Origin: Fretibacterium sp.
GTDB lineage: Bacteria > Synergistota > Synergistia > Synergistales > Aminobacteriaceae
NCBI GenBank assembly: GCA_024695065.1
Contig: JAILIX010000093.1
Location: forward strand, 1-42,292
DNA length: 42,292 nt
Reading direction: 5' to 3'
This document shows, in pieces, positions 8,552 through 16,568 of this stretch. The first letter of the stretch is position 1. Every line of letters starts with the position of its first letter. Both the position numbers and the translations under genes were made by a program. A model generated the notes under the pieces. The model ran no database searches. It saw only the letters and a program-made list of their open reading frames with translations, and was not told the DNA's origin.

Positions 8552-9559
8552 CTATTTCTTGGCTTTATCCTCTATGTTGCCCATCTTCTTGCGGGTGCGC
8601 TGGTTCTTGGCGTAGATATCGTACATGACCGCCAGAGCGATGATCGCCCCTTTGATAATCTGCTGGATGTACGAATTGACGCTGGTCAGGTTCATGATGT
8701 TGTTGAGAAAGCCGATGATAAACGCACCGACGATGGTCCCCCCCGCAGTGCCGATGCCGCCGGTGAAACTGGTTCCGCCGATGATAGCGGTGGTCAGCGC
8801 CTCAGTTTCATAGCCAATCGCACCATTGGGCAGACCGGCGTTAACGCGGGACATAAACAGCACCGCCGCCATGCCCACCATGACACCGTTGACCAGATAG
8901 GCCATGGTTTTAACCTTGTTCACCGCAATGCCTGAGGCATTGGCCGCGGCCTCGTTGCCGCCGATGGCGTACAGCGAACGCCCAAGGCGTGTATCACTGA
9001 GTATGTATCGCGTAATCAGGAAGAAGAAGATCATGAACAGTATGGGTATGGGAATAATCCATATCGATCCCTGGCCGAGAACCGTGTAATTGCCAATCTG
9101 ATAGACATTCTGGCCCGCCGTCAAAAACAACGCCGCGCCGCGTGCCATGGCCTGCATGGCCAGGGTAACAATGAAAGCCGGTGCCCGAAAGGTGGTGACC
9201 ATCAGGGCATTCAGCGCGTTGCAGAACACCGCAATGGCGATGGCCACCAGTATGGCCACGATCATCGAAACGTACGTGTCCCCCATAGCTTTGTAGCACA
9301 TGACCGAAAGCGTGCCGGAAAAAGCCATGACCGCACCGCTGGAAAGATCCAGCAGCCCCGAGATAATCAGTATTGTCTCGCCGAAGGCGAGGATTGTCGT
9401 CACGGAGATCTGCCGGGAGATATTCGTCAGGTTCCTCCATGTGAGGAAGTTGCTGTTCAGCAGCGAACAGATAATAAACAGCACCACCAGCACCAGGAAA
9501 ATGGCATATTTGCTCTTGAGCGTTTCCCACAGATTTGCCCTGCCTTGCCCTAACTGCAT
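8552..9559 (-). CDS. Sugar ABC transporter permease (RbsC-like)
   Basis: This 335-residue inner-membrane protein of the BPD_transp_2 family has about eight to ten hydrophobic segments. Typical marks are NLTNISRQISVTTILAFGETILIISGLLDLSSGAVMAFSG read in pieces along the first third, an ALMVTTFRAPAFIVTLAM stretch, and the late EALTTAIIGGTSFTGGIGT coupling region. It forms the channel of the importer with the ATPase gene just upstream (33 bp). I prefer the ATG at 9559, which follows AAGGAG, over a TTG 30 bases earlier. It ends 46 bp before the binding-protein gene. Confidence 0.92.
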   Translation of the reverse strand: MQLGQGRANLWETLKSKYAIFLVLVVLFIICSLLNSNFLTWRNLTNISRQISVTTILAFGETILIISGLLDLSSGAVMAFSGTLSVMCYKAMGDTYVSMIVAILVAIAIAVFCNALNALMVTTFRAPAFIVTLAMQAMARGAALFLTAGQNVYQIGNYTVLGQGSIWIIPIPILFMIFFFLITRYILSDTRLGRSLYAIGGNEAAANASGIAVNKVKTMAYLVNGVMVGMAAVLFMSRVNAGLPNGAIGYETEALTTAIIGGTSFTGGIGTAGGTIVGAFIIGFLNNIMNLTSVNSYIQQIIKGAIIALAVMYDIYAKNQRTRKKMGNIEDKAKK

Positions 9560-9592
9560 AAGACAACTCACTCCTTGCTGTACTTTCAATGG

Positions 9593-11092
9593 TCAGGCCT
9601 TGTCGGTTCCAATGGCATAATGCATGATCTGCTCCGCCGAGAACTGCTCCCTCGAAAGCTCACCTGTGATTCTGCCCTGGCACAGAACATAGATTCTGTC
9701 ACACATGCCCAGCAGCTCCGGCAGCTCCGATGAAACCATCAGCAGGGCCTTACCCTTGCGAGCAAGGGCGATCATCAATTTGTAAATTTCAAACTTCGCC
9801 CCCACATCAATGCCGCGGGTCGGCTCGTCCATCAGCAACACGTCGGGGTCCACTTCCATCCACTTGGCCAGAACCACCTTTTGCTGGTTGCCGCCGGAAA
9901 GTGCCTCCACGGTGGTTTCCAGCGAGGAGGTCTTCACGTTCATGCGCCGGCACTGCTCGGCAACAGCATCGCGTTCCTCCCTGCGGTGCAGGCGGCCCTT
10001 ATAGATAAATTTTTTCAGATTCGCCAGCGAAACGTTCTCCAGAACGGATCGTATGGGCACCAGACCATAGCGCCGCCGGTCCTCCGAAAGCATCACCAGG
10101 CCGTCCGCGATATTGCCCTGAACAGTGAGCCTCTGCTTCTTCCGGCCCTTGATGAACACCTCTCCGCCGTCAGATGGATCGAGCCCGAACAGCGCGCGCA
10201 CCACTTCCGTGCGGCCCGCGCCCATCAGCCCGGCAAAGCCCACAATTTCCCCCGCGCGGATGTGGAAGTTGATATCGTTGAACACCCCGGCGGAGGAAAA
10301 ATGCTTTACGTCCAGCAGTACATCCCCCTTAGGCACATCCTCCCAGGGGTACTTGTTTTCCATTCTGCGGCCCACCATCAGTGCGATAGTCTCGTCCACG
10401 TCCAGTTCCGATGCCGGTCGGCTGTCCACCATTGTACCATCGCGCAGCACGGTGATATCGTCCGCGATGCGGAAAATCTCATCCATTTTATGGGAGATAT
10501 AGATGACGCACGCGCCGCGTTCCTTCAGCATGCGAATCATATCGAACAGTTTTTCGATTTCCTTGTCGGTAATAGCGGATGTGGGCTCATCCATGATAAT
10601 AATCCGTGGATTGTTGGATACCGCTTTGATGATTTCCAACATCTGGATATCGGAAACCGAAAGGTTTTTCAACTGCTCATAGGGCGAATAATGCAGCCCC
10701 TCCCGTTCCATCAGTGCCTGCGTCTGCCGGAACATCTCCGCCTTGTCCACCCGGCGGAACCGGTCCATCGGCCAGCGACCCAGAAAGATGTTCTCCGCCA
10801 CGGTCATCTCCGGAACAAAGCTCAGCTCCTGAAAAATCATGGAGATACCCAGACTGCGGGCATGGATGGGATTGTCAATCTTCACAGGCTGGCCGTCAAG
10901 CAGAATTTCACCCTCATCCGGCTTATAGATGCCATTGATAATCTTCATCAGCGTCGATTTGCCTGCGCCATTTTCCCCGCAAAGTACATGGGTTGTACCC
11001 CTGCGCACCTTGAAGGAGATATGATCCAATGCCTTTACACCTGGAAATGATTTGGAAATATTCCGCACTTCCAGCTTGATATCCGTCTGCAC
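9593..11092 (-). CDS. Sugar ABC transporter ATPase, two-cassette (RbsA-like)
   Basis: This 499-residue cytoplasmic ATPase has two fused ABC domains. The first has Walker A GENGAGKST, a weakened signature LSVSDIQ and Walker B IIIMDEPTSA. The second has a degenerate Walker A (GLMGAGRTEV), as is normal in this family, a full LSGGNQQK signature and Walker B VLLMDEPTRGID. It powers sugar uptake through the RbsC-like permease. The start is a GTG preceded by a G-rich ribosome site. It heads a four-gene operon with a strong promoter at 11159-11187. Confidence 0.94.
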   Translation of the reverse strand: MQTDIKLEVRNISKSFPGVKALDHISFKVRRGTTHVLCGENGAGKSTLMKIINGIYKPDEGEILLDGQPVKIDNPIHARSLGISMIFQELSFVPEMTVAENIFLGRWPMDRFRRVDKAEMFRQTQALMEREGLHYSPYEQLKNLSVSDIQMLEIIKAVSNNPRIIIMDEPTSAITDKEIEKLFDMIRMLKERGACVIYISHKMDEIFRIADDITVLRDGTMVDSRPASELDVDETIALMVGRRMENKYPWEDVPKGDVLLDVKHFSSAGVFNDINFHIRAGEIVGFAGLMGAGRTEVVRALFGLDPSDGGEVFIKGRKKQRLTVQGNIADGLVMLSEDRRRYGLVPIRSVLENVSLANLKKFIYKGRLHRREERDAVAEQCRRMNVKTSSLETTVEALSGGNQQKVVLAKWMEVDPDVLLMDEPTRGIDVGAKFEIYKLMIALARKGKALLMVSSELPELLGMCDRIYVLCQGRITGELSREQFSAEQIMHYAIGTDKA

Positions 11093-11158
11093 CGATTATC
11101 CCCCCCCACTTTGCTGCATACATTCCCTATTTTTAGAACAACTTATGAACTGCTTGTC

Positions 11159-11187
11159 ATTATGCTATCATCAGGACGAAATGTCAA
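11159..11187 (-). promoter_or_regulatory. Promoter of the sugar ABC operon
   Basis: On the minus strand TTGACA (11182-11187) and CATAAT (11159-11164) are exactly 17 bp apart, giving a leader of about 60 bases. This is one of the best sigma-70-type promoters in the window. Confidence 0.7.
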
Positions 11188-11200
11188 TCATTCAGATCAG

Positions 11201-11222
11201 GTTATCGTTGGTCTGTGATAAC
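11201..11222. promoter_or_regulatory. Candidate operator upstream of the sugar ABC promoter
   Basis: GTTATC and GATAAC form a 6-bp inverted repeat with a 10-base centre, 14 bp upstream of the -35 element. The position suits an activator. The regulator is not in this window. Confidence 0.35.
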
Positions 11223-11318
11223 ATCCTCCCCTGACGGACCGCCGGAAGCCACGGCTCCATCCTGAGGTTAATCCATTTGTTTATAATTCTTTATGCCAAT
11301 ATCCACACATTGTGAACT

Positions 11319-12416
11319 TCAGTATCGAAAGAGACTCTTCAGCCCACGGACCCTCGACAAAATCAGGACCGACGAGAGAGAACAGAGCCAGACCGCGGCA
11401 AACAAAAGAAGGATATATGCCAGAGGCCGCATGGCAGAACCACACAGCCACGTCATAAAGGCGTCGTAGGGCATCAGAACACGGCTGAATATCTCCAGAA
11501 AGGCTACATGGACGGCATATATCCCAAAGGCGGCACCGGAAAGCGTCTTCGTCAGAGCCCCCTCCGTCACGGCGTCACCACAAAGGGCGGAGATGAGGAC
11601 GAACACAGCAGCCCCTGCCACAAACAGATGAAGCGAAAACACATCATAAAGATAAGCCCTGATGCCCGGGATATCCGCGATGAGCCGCTGCACAGCGATC
11701 GTGGACGCAACGGCCAGAAACAGCCCAAGGATATACAGTCCGGCCCGATACAGCCACGAAGGCGGGAAAACGGACAGATACCAGCCCAGCAGCAGATAAC
11801 CTGTGAAGCCCGTCACACTTTGCATATAAAATTTCTTCATGAAGCCGTTTAAGGTCGGATAACAGCCGATTGTCAGAAAGTCCAGCATATTCGGGATAAA
11901 CTGAACGACAACCGCAGTCAGGATGAAGCCCAGAATGTAAGTCCGGTTCTCCCTCCTCACAAACAGCCGCAGAAACGGGACAGACAGATAGACTCCCACC
12001 GTCATGAACATATACCACAGATGAGGATATTTCGACCCCTTAAAGCCCAGAATATAGTCCGCAAAATCTCCGGCATTCGCCGCTTTTCCAAGCACAGCGG
12101 GCAGGATAAAGGCGTAAAACACCCCGTAGAAGGACAGCCAGAACACTGTCAGCAGAGCAAGAGGCAACAGCCTGCTTTTATAAAAAATGCGGGGCTCAAC
12201 GCGCTTATCTTCATCCAACAGCAGCGCGCCTGTAATCATCAGAAAAACAGGGACAGCCGCTCCCCGCCGCAGTCCATTGAAGATATTTCCCACAATAAAA
12301 TCCATTTTATCCGTGGCCGGATAATTGAGGACAATATAGGCGCTGATGTGCCCCATCAGGACCATAGCAATCGCAGCAATCCTCATAACATCATATTTCA
12401 GAAGCCTTTGTTTCAT
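11319..12416 (-). CDS. Acyltransferase 3 family membrane protein
   Basis: This 365-residue integral membrane protein has about ten hydrophobic helices. It opens with the acyltransferase-3 pattern YDVMRIAAIAMVLMGHISAY, including the conserved active-site-like His. An LRRGAAVPVFLMITGALLL segment with the family's conserved Arg follows. Members O-acetylate or O-succinylate surface glycans and peptidoglycan (OatA, WecH, NodX types). It lacks the extracellular SGNH domain of OatA, so it is closer to the WecH type. The substrate cannot be told. I prefer the ATG at 12416, which has GGGGGAG upstream, over a start 78 bases earlier. Confidence 0.85.
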   Translation of the reverse strand: MKQRLLKYDVMRIAAIAMVLMGHISAYIVLNYPATDKMDFIVGNIFNGLRRGAAVPVFLMITGALLLDEDKRVEPRIFYKSRLLPLALLTVFWLSFYGVFYAFILPAVLGKAANAGDFADYILGFKGSKYPHLWYMFMTVGVYLSVPFLRLFVRRENRTYILGFILTAVVVQFIPNMLDFLTIGCYPTLNGFMKKFYMQSVTGFTGYLLLGWYLSVFPPSWLYRAGLYILGLFLAVASTIAVQRLIADIPGIRAYLYDVFSLHLFVAGAAVFVLISALCGDAVTEGALTKTLSGAAFGIYAVHVAFLEIFSRVLMPYDAFMTWLCGSAMRPLAYILLLFAAVWLCSLSSVLILSRVRGLKSLFRY

Positions 12417-12450
12417 TCCGCACTCCCCCTGCCGATGATGGACTCCATAT

Positions 12451-12480
12451 ATAATAACGGCTTCGGCTCCTGTGCTGCAA
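12451..12480 (-). promoter_or_regulatory. Candidate promoter of the acyltransferase gene
   Basis: On the minus strand TTGCAG (12475-12480) and TATTAT (12451-12456) are 18 bp apart, about 35 bp before the start codon. The -10 is good, the -35 only half matches. Confidence 0.35.
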
Positions 12481-12585
12481 AATAAGGATAACATAAAAAA
12501 TCATATTGCGGCATAAGTCTGAACTCAAAAAATCCATCGAATAGCAGATACCGGACAGTGGACTGGCAGATTATCTCTCCCGCCA

Positions 12586-13056
12586 TTAATCCTGCGGCGG
12601 TGAATCGGAAATGCACACTTTCCCCTGACCCGACAGGATAAGGAAGAAGACGTCTCCTCCCGGTCCTCCAACCTGAACGGTCAGAGCAGGGGTAAAGGTC
12701 CCCCACACAGGAGAATAGGTCACAAAGGTCCCCGCTTCACCCACCACCCTGCCCCGACGCTTAAAGGAACACCCCACACTGGCCGCCAGACGTTCCGGCG
12801 CGCCTCTCCATTCCACAACAAGGTCCGTCTCTCCCTCAACACGCAGCGAGAACTTTCTCCCCGTCCGGTCCGCTCTCAAAAGAACGCTGTACAGCCAGTG
12901 CATGGCGCGTTCCGCCTCCTGCTTAGCCGTCTGGCGGGTCAGTGCGCTCATTCCCAGACTGCCCATCGTTCCCAGAATAGCCAAAACAGCCACGACCACC
13001 AGAAGTTCCGTCAGTGTAAAGGCACGGTGCGCCCGCTGGGCCCGGTATCCTTTCAT
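12586..13056 (-). CDS. Prepilin-like protein with type IV N-terminal methylation motif
   Basis: This 156-residue protein has a short basic leader ending in HRA, followed by FTLTELLVVVAVLAILGTMG. That is the class III signal of type IV pilins and type II secretion pseudopilins: Phe +1, Glu +5, then a hydrophobic helix. The residue before the cleavage point is Ala where Gly is usual, which prepilin peptidases can tolerate. The rest resembles GspH/FimT minor pseudopilins, with beta-strand-rich sequence ending SDSPPQD. No pilus assembly genes are nearby, so the machinery must lie elsewhere. The ribosome site is GGAGGG. Confidence 0.82.
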   Translation of the reverse strand: MKGYRAQRAHRAFTLTELLVVVAVLAILGTMGSLGMSALTRQTAKQEAERAMHWLYSVLLRADRTGRKFSLRVEGETDLVVEWRGAPERLAASVGCSFKRRGRVVGEAGTFVTYSPVWGTFTPALTVQVGGPGGDVFFLILSGQGKVCISDSPPQD

Positions 13057-13377
13057 CTCTGTCCACTCCCTCCGTTTTCAGTGTGTCAGCTTATAAACAA
13101 GGTATCATTAATATTATATGATGATATACTGCACGACCTGCACACAAAATTGAACAGAAGAGAAGTCAGGGGGAGCCTGAGCATCGTGCCAGGGCTCTGG
13201 ACTGGAATTGCCGGAAATTTCTCCGCCTGGCCAGGGTTCACACACTGATTCGCACTGTCTTGCTGAATCAATTCCATCCTCCCACCTGATACTATCAGTG
13301 ATTTCTCTTTTTTTCCGGCCAGGACACAAAATATTGAGAAAGAGTTACAATATTAAAAAATGAGAGGGAGTGCAGCG
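13057..13377. other. Divergent intergenic region
   Basis: These 321 bp separate the prepilin gene (minus) from the Cys/His protein gene (plus). No ORF with a ribosome site was found. It holds AT-rich stretches near 13105-13130 (minus-strand TATAAT) that may be promoter material for the prepilin gene. It also holds a perfect CTGATA-C-TATCAG inverted repeat (13286-13298) followed by a T-rich run on the plus strand. Nothing else was recognised. Confidence 0.4.
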
Positions 13378-13992
13378 ATGCAGGAAGTTTCAGGCACCAT
13401 ACAGGAGCTGGATTACATTTGTATCGGAGAATCCCTGGGCGGCAATCAGGACTGGCTCCCGGAATGGGACATGAACCGCGGGGGCTGTGCAGCGGTAACG
13501 GCCTGCGACCTCTGCATTTACCTTGCCATGAGAGAAAATTTTCCCGAGCTCTGTCCTTTTAGCCTGAACAGCCTCGATAAGGAGAACTTCATCCGCTTTA
13601 CGCGGGTCATGAAACCCTTCCTCGCCCCGCGCTCCCATGGCATCGATTTCCTTGAGACCTATCTCGCCGGGCTTACGGACTACTGGCGCAGCACAGGGTA
13701 CAGGGGCCTGCGGGCGGAGGGGCTGTCCGGCACAGTCTCCTGTGAAACCGCGGAGGCCCTTATCCGCCGCCAGCTCGGCTCAGGGCTCCCTGTCCCCTTC
13801 CTGATGCTGCGCCACAGCGACCCCTCCCTTGAGGACCTTGAATGGCACTGGTTCAATCTGGCAGGGTATAAAGAAACTCCGGAAGGACTGTCCGTAAAGG
13901 CCGTCACCTATGGAGCCGGGCAATGGCTGAACCTGAGGAGGCTGTGGGACACAGGGGAGAAACGGCGGGGGGGAATGATCCGCCTGTCCTGA
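13378..13992 (+). CDS. Conserved protein with putative Cys/His active site (C39-peptidase-like)
   Basis: This 204-residue protein has no signal peptide and no membrane segment. The striking parts are GGNQDWLPEW, then GGCAAVTACDLCIYLA with a Cys at the start of a helix, and a late EWHWFNLAGY with a His, followed by a GAGQWLNL strand. This Cys-helix then His-strand layout is that of papain-fold or C39-like cysteine peptidases. Similar proteins of unknown role exist in gut Clostridia, by recall. I prefer the ATG at 13378, which has GAGGGAG seven bases upstream, over the ATG at 13360. It stands alone between divergent and convergent neighbours. Function is inferred only from the residue pattern. 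Confidence 0.75.
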   Translation: MQEVSGTIQELDYICIGESLGGNQDWLPEWDMNRGGCAAVTACDLCIYLAMRENFPELCPFSLNSLDKENFIRFTRVMKPFLAPRSHGIDFLETYLAGLTDYWRSTGYRGLRAEGLSGTVSCETAEALIRRQLGSGLPVPFLMLRHSDPSLEDLEWHWFNLAGYKETPEGLSVKAVTYGAGQWLNLRRLWDTGEKRRGGMIRLS

Positions 13993-14009
13993 ACAAAAAT
14001 AATCGGCCC

Positions 14010-14029
14010 CCTGCCGGAGACCGCGCAGG
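14010..14029. terminator. Possible hairpin between convergent genes
   Basis: CCTGCCGG and CCGCGCAGG can pair with one bulged base, in the 70-bp gap between the Cys/His gene and the CDF transporter gene. On the minus strand a T-rich run follows after about ten bases. Weak. Confidence 0.3.
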
Positions 14030-14062
14030 AATCTCCCGCTGGTTTTCCATCCGGCTGTCTGC

Positions 14063-14968
14063 TCAGTGACTGGCCCTTCCTTTCTCATCCTCCGTGTGAA
14101 TGACGCAGCTGATGCGCCTCCCCAAACACTCATTGAGGCGTGCCTCAATACGGTGCGTCATAGCGTGGACATCCTTCAGTTTCATCTCGGGGTCACACTG
14201 CACATGAAAGTCGGCATAAATCACATCCCCAGACCGGCGGGAGCGTATTTTATGAATGCCGAGCACGTCCGGGTCGCTCAAAACGACTTCCGCGATACGC
14301 TCTGGGGCAATGGCAATGTGATCCGTCAGCTCGTCCGCCGCAACATGAAAGATCTCATAAGCCGCCTTGAGGATCACCAGACCAATAAAAAAGGAAATCA
14401 CAGAGTCTGTCCATGCGGGGAAGCCCATATACTTGATAAGAACGGCGGAAGCCAGAACGCCGCATGTGACGTAAATATCGGAGAAAGTATGCCGGGCATC
14501 CGCCGTCAGGATGGAGGAAGCGAACCTCCGCCCCGCCAGCTGCTCCACAAAGGCAACAAAGATATTAAAGGCCAGAGTCGCAAAAATAAGCGACAACTCC
14601 ACGCCGGAGAGCACACGAAAATCCGGATTTGACAGATTTTCAAAGCTTCGCTCAAAAACGCTGATCCCCAGATAAAACAACAGCGCAACGATAGCCAGGC
14701 TTGCCAGTGTCTCATAGCGGGCATGCCCGTAGGCGTGGTCAGCATCCCCAGGCTTACGGGCAATACGTATTCCGATGAGTCCCACAACATTCGAAAAACC
14801 ATCCGTGATGGAATGGCAGCCATCGGCGATTACGGACTGCATTCCCGTCATAAGGCCGACAGCAATCTTGATGACGGAGACCAGGAGGTTACACAACAGG
14901 ACAATCACCAGCACCGTCTGGACCCCTTTTGTGTTTTCCGAGGGCAATACCTCCTGCATTTTCCTCAC
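14063..14968 (-). CDS. Cation diffusion facilitator (CDF) metal exporter
   Basis: This 301-residue membrane protein of the CDF family exports divalent metals (Zn, Fe, Mn, Co or Cd) in exchange for protons. It has about six helices. The two metal-binding pairs are visible as DGCHSITD (second helix) and DARHTFSD (fifth helix), in the HxxxD form found in Zn/Cd and Fe transporters. The cytoplasmic C-terminal dimer domain (~210-301) includes GIHKIRSRRSGDVIYADFHV. It is the last gene of the AsmA-MATE-birA-bioY operon, 10 bp after bioY. The GTG at 14968 follows GGGAG. The exact metal cannot be told. Confidence 0.93.
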   Translation of the reverse strand: MRKMQEVLPSENTKGVQTVLVIVLLCNLLVSVIKIAVGLMTGMQSVIADGCHSITDGFSNVVGLIGIRIARKPGDADHAYGHARYETLASLAIVALLFYLGISVFERSFENLSNPDFRVLSGVELSLIFATLAFNIFVAFVEQLAGRRFASSILTADARHTFSDIYVTCGVLASAVLIKYMGFPAWTDSVISFFIGLVILKAAYEIFHVAADELTDHIAIAPERIAEVVLSDPDVLGIHKIRSRRSGDVIYADFHVQCDPEMKLKDVHAMTHRIEARLNECLGRRISCVIHTEDEKGRASH

Positions 14969-14978
14969 CGGGCTCCCT

Positions 14979-15557
14979 TCAGGCTTGCTCCGGAATCGAA
15001 TCCATGTGCAAGAATACGCGAAGCCTCCGGAAGATCAGGGCCGCAGCCAGACAGGAGACGAGGTCCCCCGGCAGGGGCATCAGCACAAAAGTCCACAGCA
15101 GCACATCAGCCCCCAGCGTTTTGCCCAGATACCAGCGGGCCACAACATAATAGTAAGGAATCCCGATGGCGTAAATCAGGACGATAGCCGCAACCCCTGC
15201 CAGCGTCCAGCTCCACAGTCCCGGCTTCAGCCGTCCGGCCAGAAAGCCCGCCAGCCAGGCCCCGGCTATAAAGCTCACAATGTACCCAAACGTGGGGTTC
15301 AGCACATAGCCCAGCCCCCCGCCCTGTGTGAACACCGGCAGACCGATGAGCCCTGCCGTCACGTAGACAGCCACAGCCACAGCGCCCCGCCGGCTCCCCA
15401 GCACAAGGCCGGACAGAACCACTGAGAGCGTCTGCAGCGTCAGCGGCAGAAGCGGCGTCGGTATCCTGATAAACGTCCCTGCGGCCACCAGCGCCGCGAA
15501 CAGCGCGCAGAGCACAAGGTCCCGGATGTTCACAGACTTTTTTTTCACCGTTCTCAT
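14979..15557 (-). CDS. bioY: Biotin transporter BioY
   Basis: This 192-residue membrane protein is the S component of the energy-coupling-factor biotin importer. Family marks are ALFAALVAAGTFIRIP, LPLTLQTLSVVLSGLVLG and LNPTFGYIVSFIAGAWLAG, with about six helices. The ATG at 15557 lies four bases after the birA stop codon and has AAGG within the overlap. An upstream in-frame extension of 45 residues lies inside birA and is rejected. No ECF ATPase or T component is next to it, so it either uses shared EcfAT or works alone. The pairing with birA ties uptake to biotin attachment. Confidence 0.96.
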   Translation of the reverse strand: MRTVKKKSVNIRDLVLCALFAALVAAGTFIRIPTPLLPLTLQTLSVVLSGLVLGSRRGAVAVAVYVTAGLIGLPVFTQGGGLGYVLNPTFGYIVSFIAGAWLAGFLAGRLKPGLWSWTLAGVAAIVLIYAIGIPYYYVVARWYLGKTLGADVLLWTFVLMPLPGDLVSCLAAALIFRRLRVFLHMDSIPEQA

Positions 15558-15561
15558 CCTT

Positions 15562-16428
15562 TCAGTCTCTGACAGGCCGGATCTGACAGACCTCCCCGGA
15601 CCGGAGCGTGAGCCGGTCTCCCGTCTCCGTCTCCACCACCAGCCCGGCCTGAGCATCGATATCCACAGCGCGGCCCCGGAATGTCTCGCCATTCTGCTGA
15701 TAGGTGATACCGCACCCGATGAGCAGCGACCGCGCCCGATAGGCCACCATCAGTTCCGGGTCCTCCAGCCGCCCGGCAAAGTCCATCAAACGCTCCGCAA
15801 TGCCAGCCGCAATCTGTGCCCGGCTCGCGGTCCCGGGAACGCCCTCCGGGAAAAGTGAGCCTGCGATATCCGACAGCCCGCCAAAGTCCCGTGTTGTCAC
15901 GTTGACCCCAAGGCCCACTACCACGCTTTCCACGCCACCGGTCGCAGGGCTGTTCACAGCCTCGCTCAGAATGCCGCACACCTTGCGTTCCCCCTGCCCC
16001 CGCCGGAGGTAAATATCATTCACCCACTTGATGAGCGGCCTTTCCTCCGTCATTTCCTCCAGTGTCAGACACACGGCGACAGCAGCAGCGGCTGTGATCA
16101 TCTGGAACTGTTCCATAGCTGCCGTCGGACGCAGGATCAGCGTCATATAAATCCCTGTTCCCGGCGGAGAGGCAAAGCTGTGTCCCCGCCGTCCCCTGCC
16201 CGCCGTCTGCCGGTCGGAGGTCACAAGGGTTCCGGTTTCAGCTCCGCCCAGCGCCAGCCGCTTTGCGTAATTGTTGGTGGAGTCAACAGTTTCCAGACAT
16301 ATCACCCGGCGGACCGGGCTGTCCTCAGACAGGTACGCACGGATGGCCTCCTCTGTCAGGATATCGGGTTCCCCCCCGCAAAGCGGGCTTCCTGCCGGCC
16401 CGCAAAGCGGGTTCCCTACCATGGACAT
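15562..16428 (-). CDS. birA: Biotin--[acetyl-CoA-carboxylase] ligase with repeat-derived N-terminus
   Basis: This 288-residue enzyme makes biotinyl-AMP and transfers biotin to carboxylase carrier domains. Visible motifs are DSTNNYAKRLA, the biotin/ATP loop GRGRRGHSF, KWVNDIYL and KVCGILSEA, then the small C-terminal domain. There is no N-terminal helix-turn-helix, so it is a monofunctional (group I) ligase and not a repressor. I chose the ATG at 16428, which follows AAGGGG at about eight bases. A GTG 66 bases upstream would lie inside repeats. The first ~16 residues (SMVGNPLCGPAGSPLCGG) are coded by two copies of the 24-bp palindromic repeat and are not part of the usual ligase. Confidence 0.95.
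   Translation of the reverse strand: MSMVGNPLCGPAGSPLCGGEPDILTEEAIRAYLSEDSPVRRVICLETVDSTNNYAKRLALGGAETGTLVTSDRQTAGRGRRGHSFASPPGTGIYMTLILRPTAAMEQFQMITAAAAVAVCLTLEEMTEERPLIKWVNDIYLRRGQGERKVCGILSEAVNSPATGGVESVVVGLGVNVTTRDFGGLSDIAGSLFPEGVPGTASRAQIAAGIAERLMDFAGRLEDPELMVAYRARSLLIGCGITYQQNGETFRGRAVDIDAQAGLVVETETGDRLTLRSGEVCQIRPVRD
16375..16422 (-). repeat. 24-bp palindromic repeat, two tandem copies inside birA
   Basis: Two 24-bp units (16375-16398 and 16399-16422) each hold CCCGCTTTGCGGG on the minus strand. They are in frame with birA and code for its first residues. They differ from the main array by a matching pair of stem changes (A-T replaced by G-C). The orientation is the same as in the other arrays. 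Confidence 0.92.
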
Positions 16429-16442
16429 TCTGTTCGCCCCTT

Positions 16443-16561
16443 CCCACAAGTGAGTTTCCTGCCGACCCACAAAGTGGGTTTCCTGCCGACCCACAAAGTG
16501 GGTTTCCTACCGACCCACAAAGTGGGCTTCCTGCCGACCCACAAAGTGGGCTTCCTGCCGA
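16443..16561 (-). repeat. 24-bp palindromic repeat, five tandem copies between MATE gene and birA
   Basis: The units start at 16443 (23 bp, one base lost), 16466, 16490, 16514 and 16538. Each holds CCCACTTTGTGGG followed by TCGGCAGGAA-type sequence on the minus strand. The last two copies are identical. The array begins seven bases after the MATE stop codon and fills most of the gap to birA. There are no unique spacers, so this is not CRISPR. Confidence 0.95.
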
Positions 16562-16568
16562 TCTTACT

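Noticed and set aside
6490-8628. 712-residue ORF on the plus strand
   Set aside because: It lies antisense to the dehydrogenase and binding-protein genes, which have clear family motifs. Long open frames opposite high-GC genes are expected.
9881-11050. 389-residue ORF on the plus strand
   Set aside because: It is antisense to the ABC ATPase gene, whose Walker and signature motifs are intact.
12413-12706. 97-residue minus-strand ORF between the prepilin and acyltransferase genes
   Set aside because: It overlaps the prepilin gene in another frame, has no ribosome site and no domain.
16375-16561. CRISPR-like array
   Set aside because: The repeats are directly joined with no unique spacers, the unit is 24 bp, and no cas genes are nearby.
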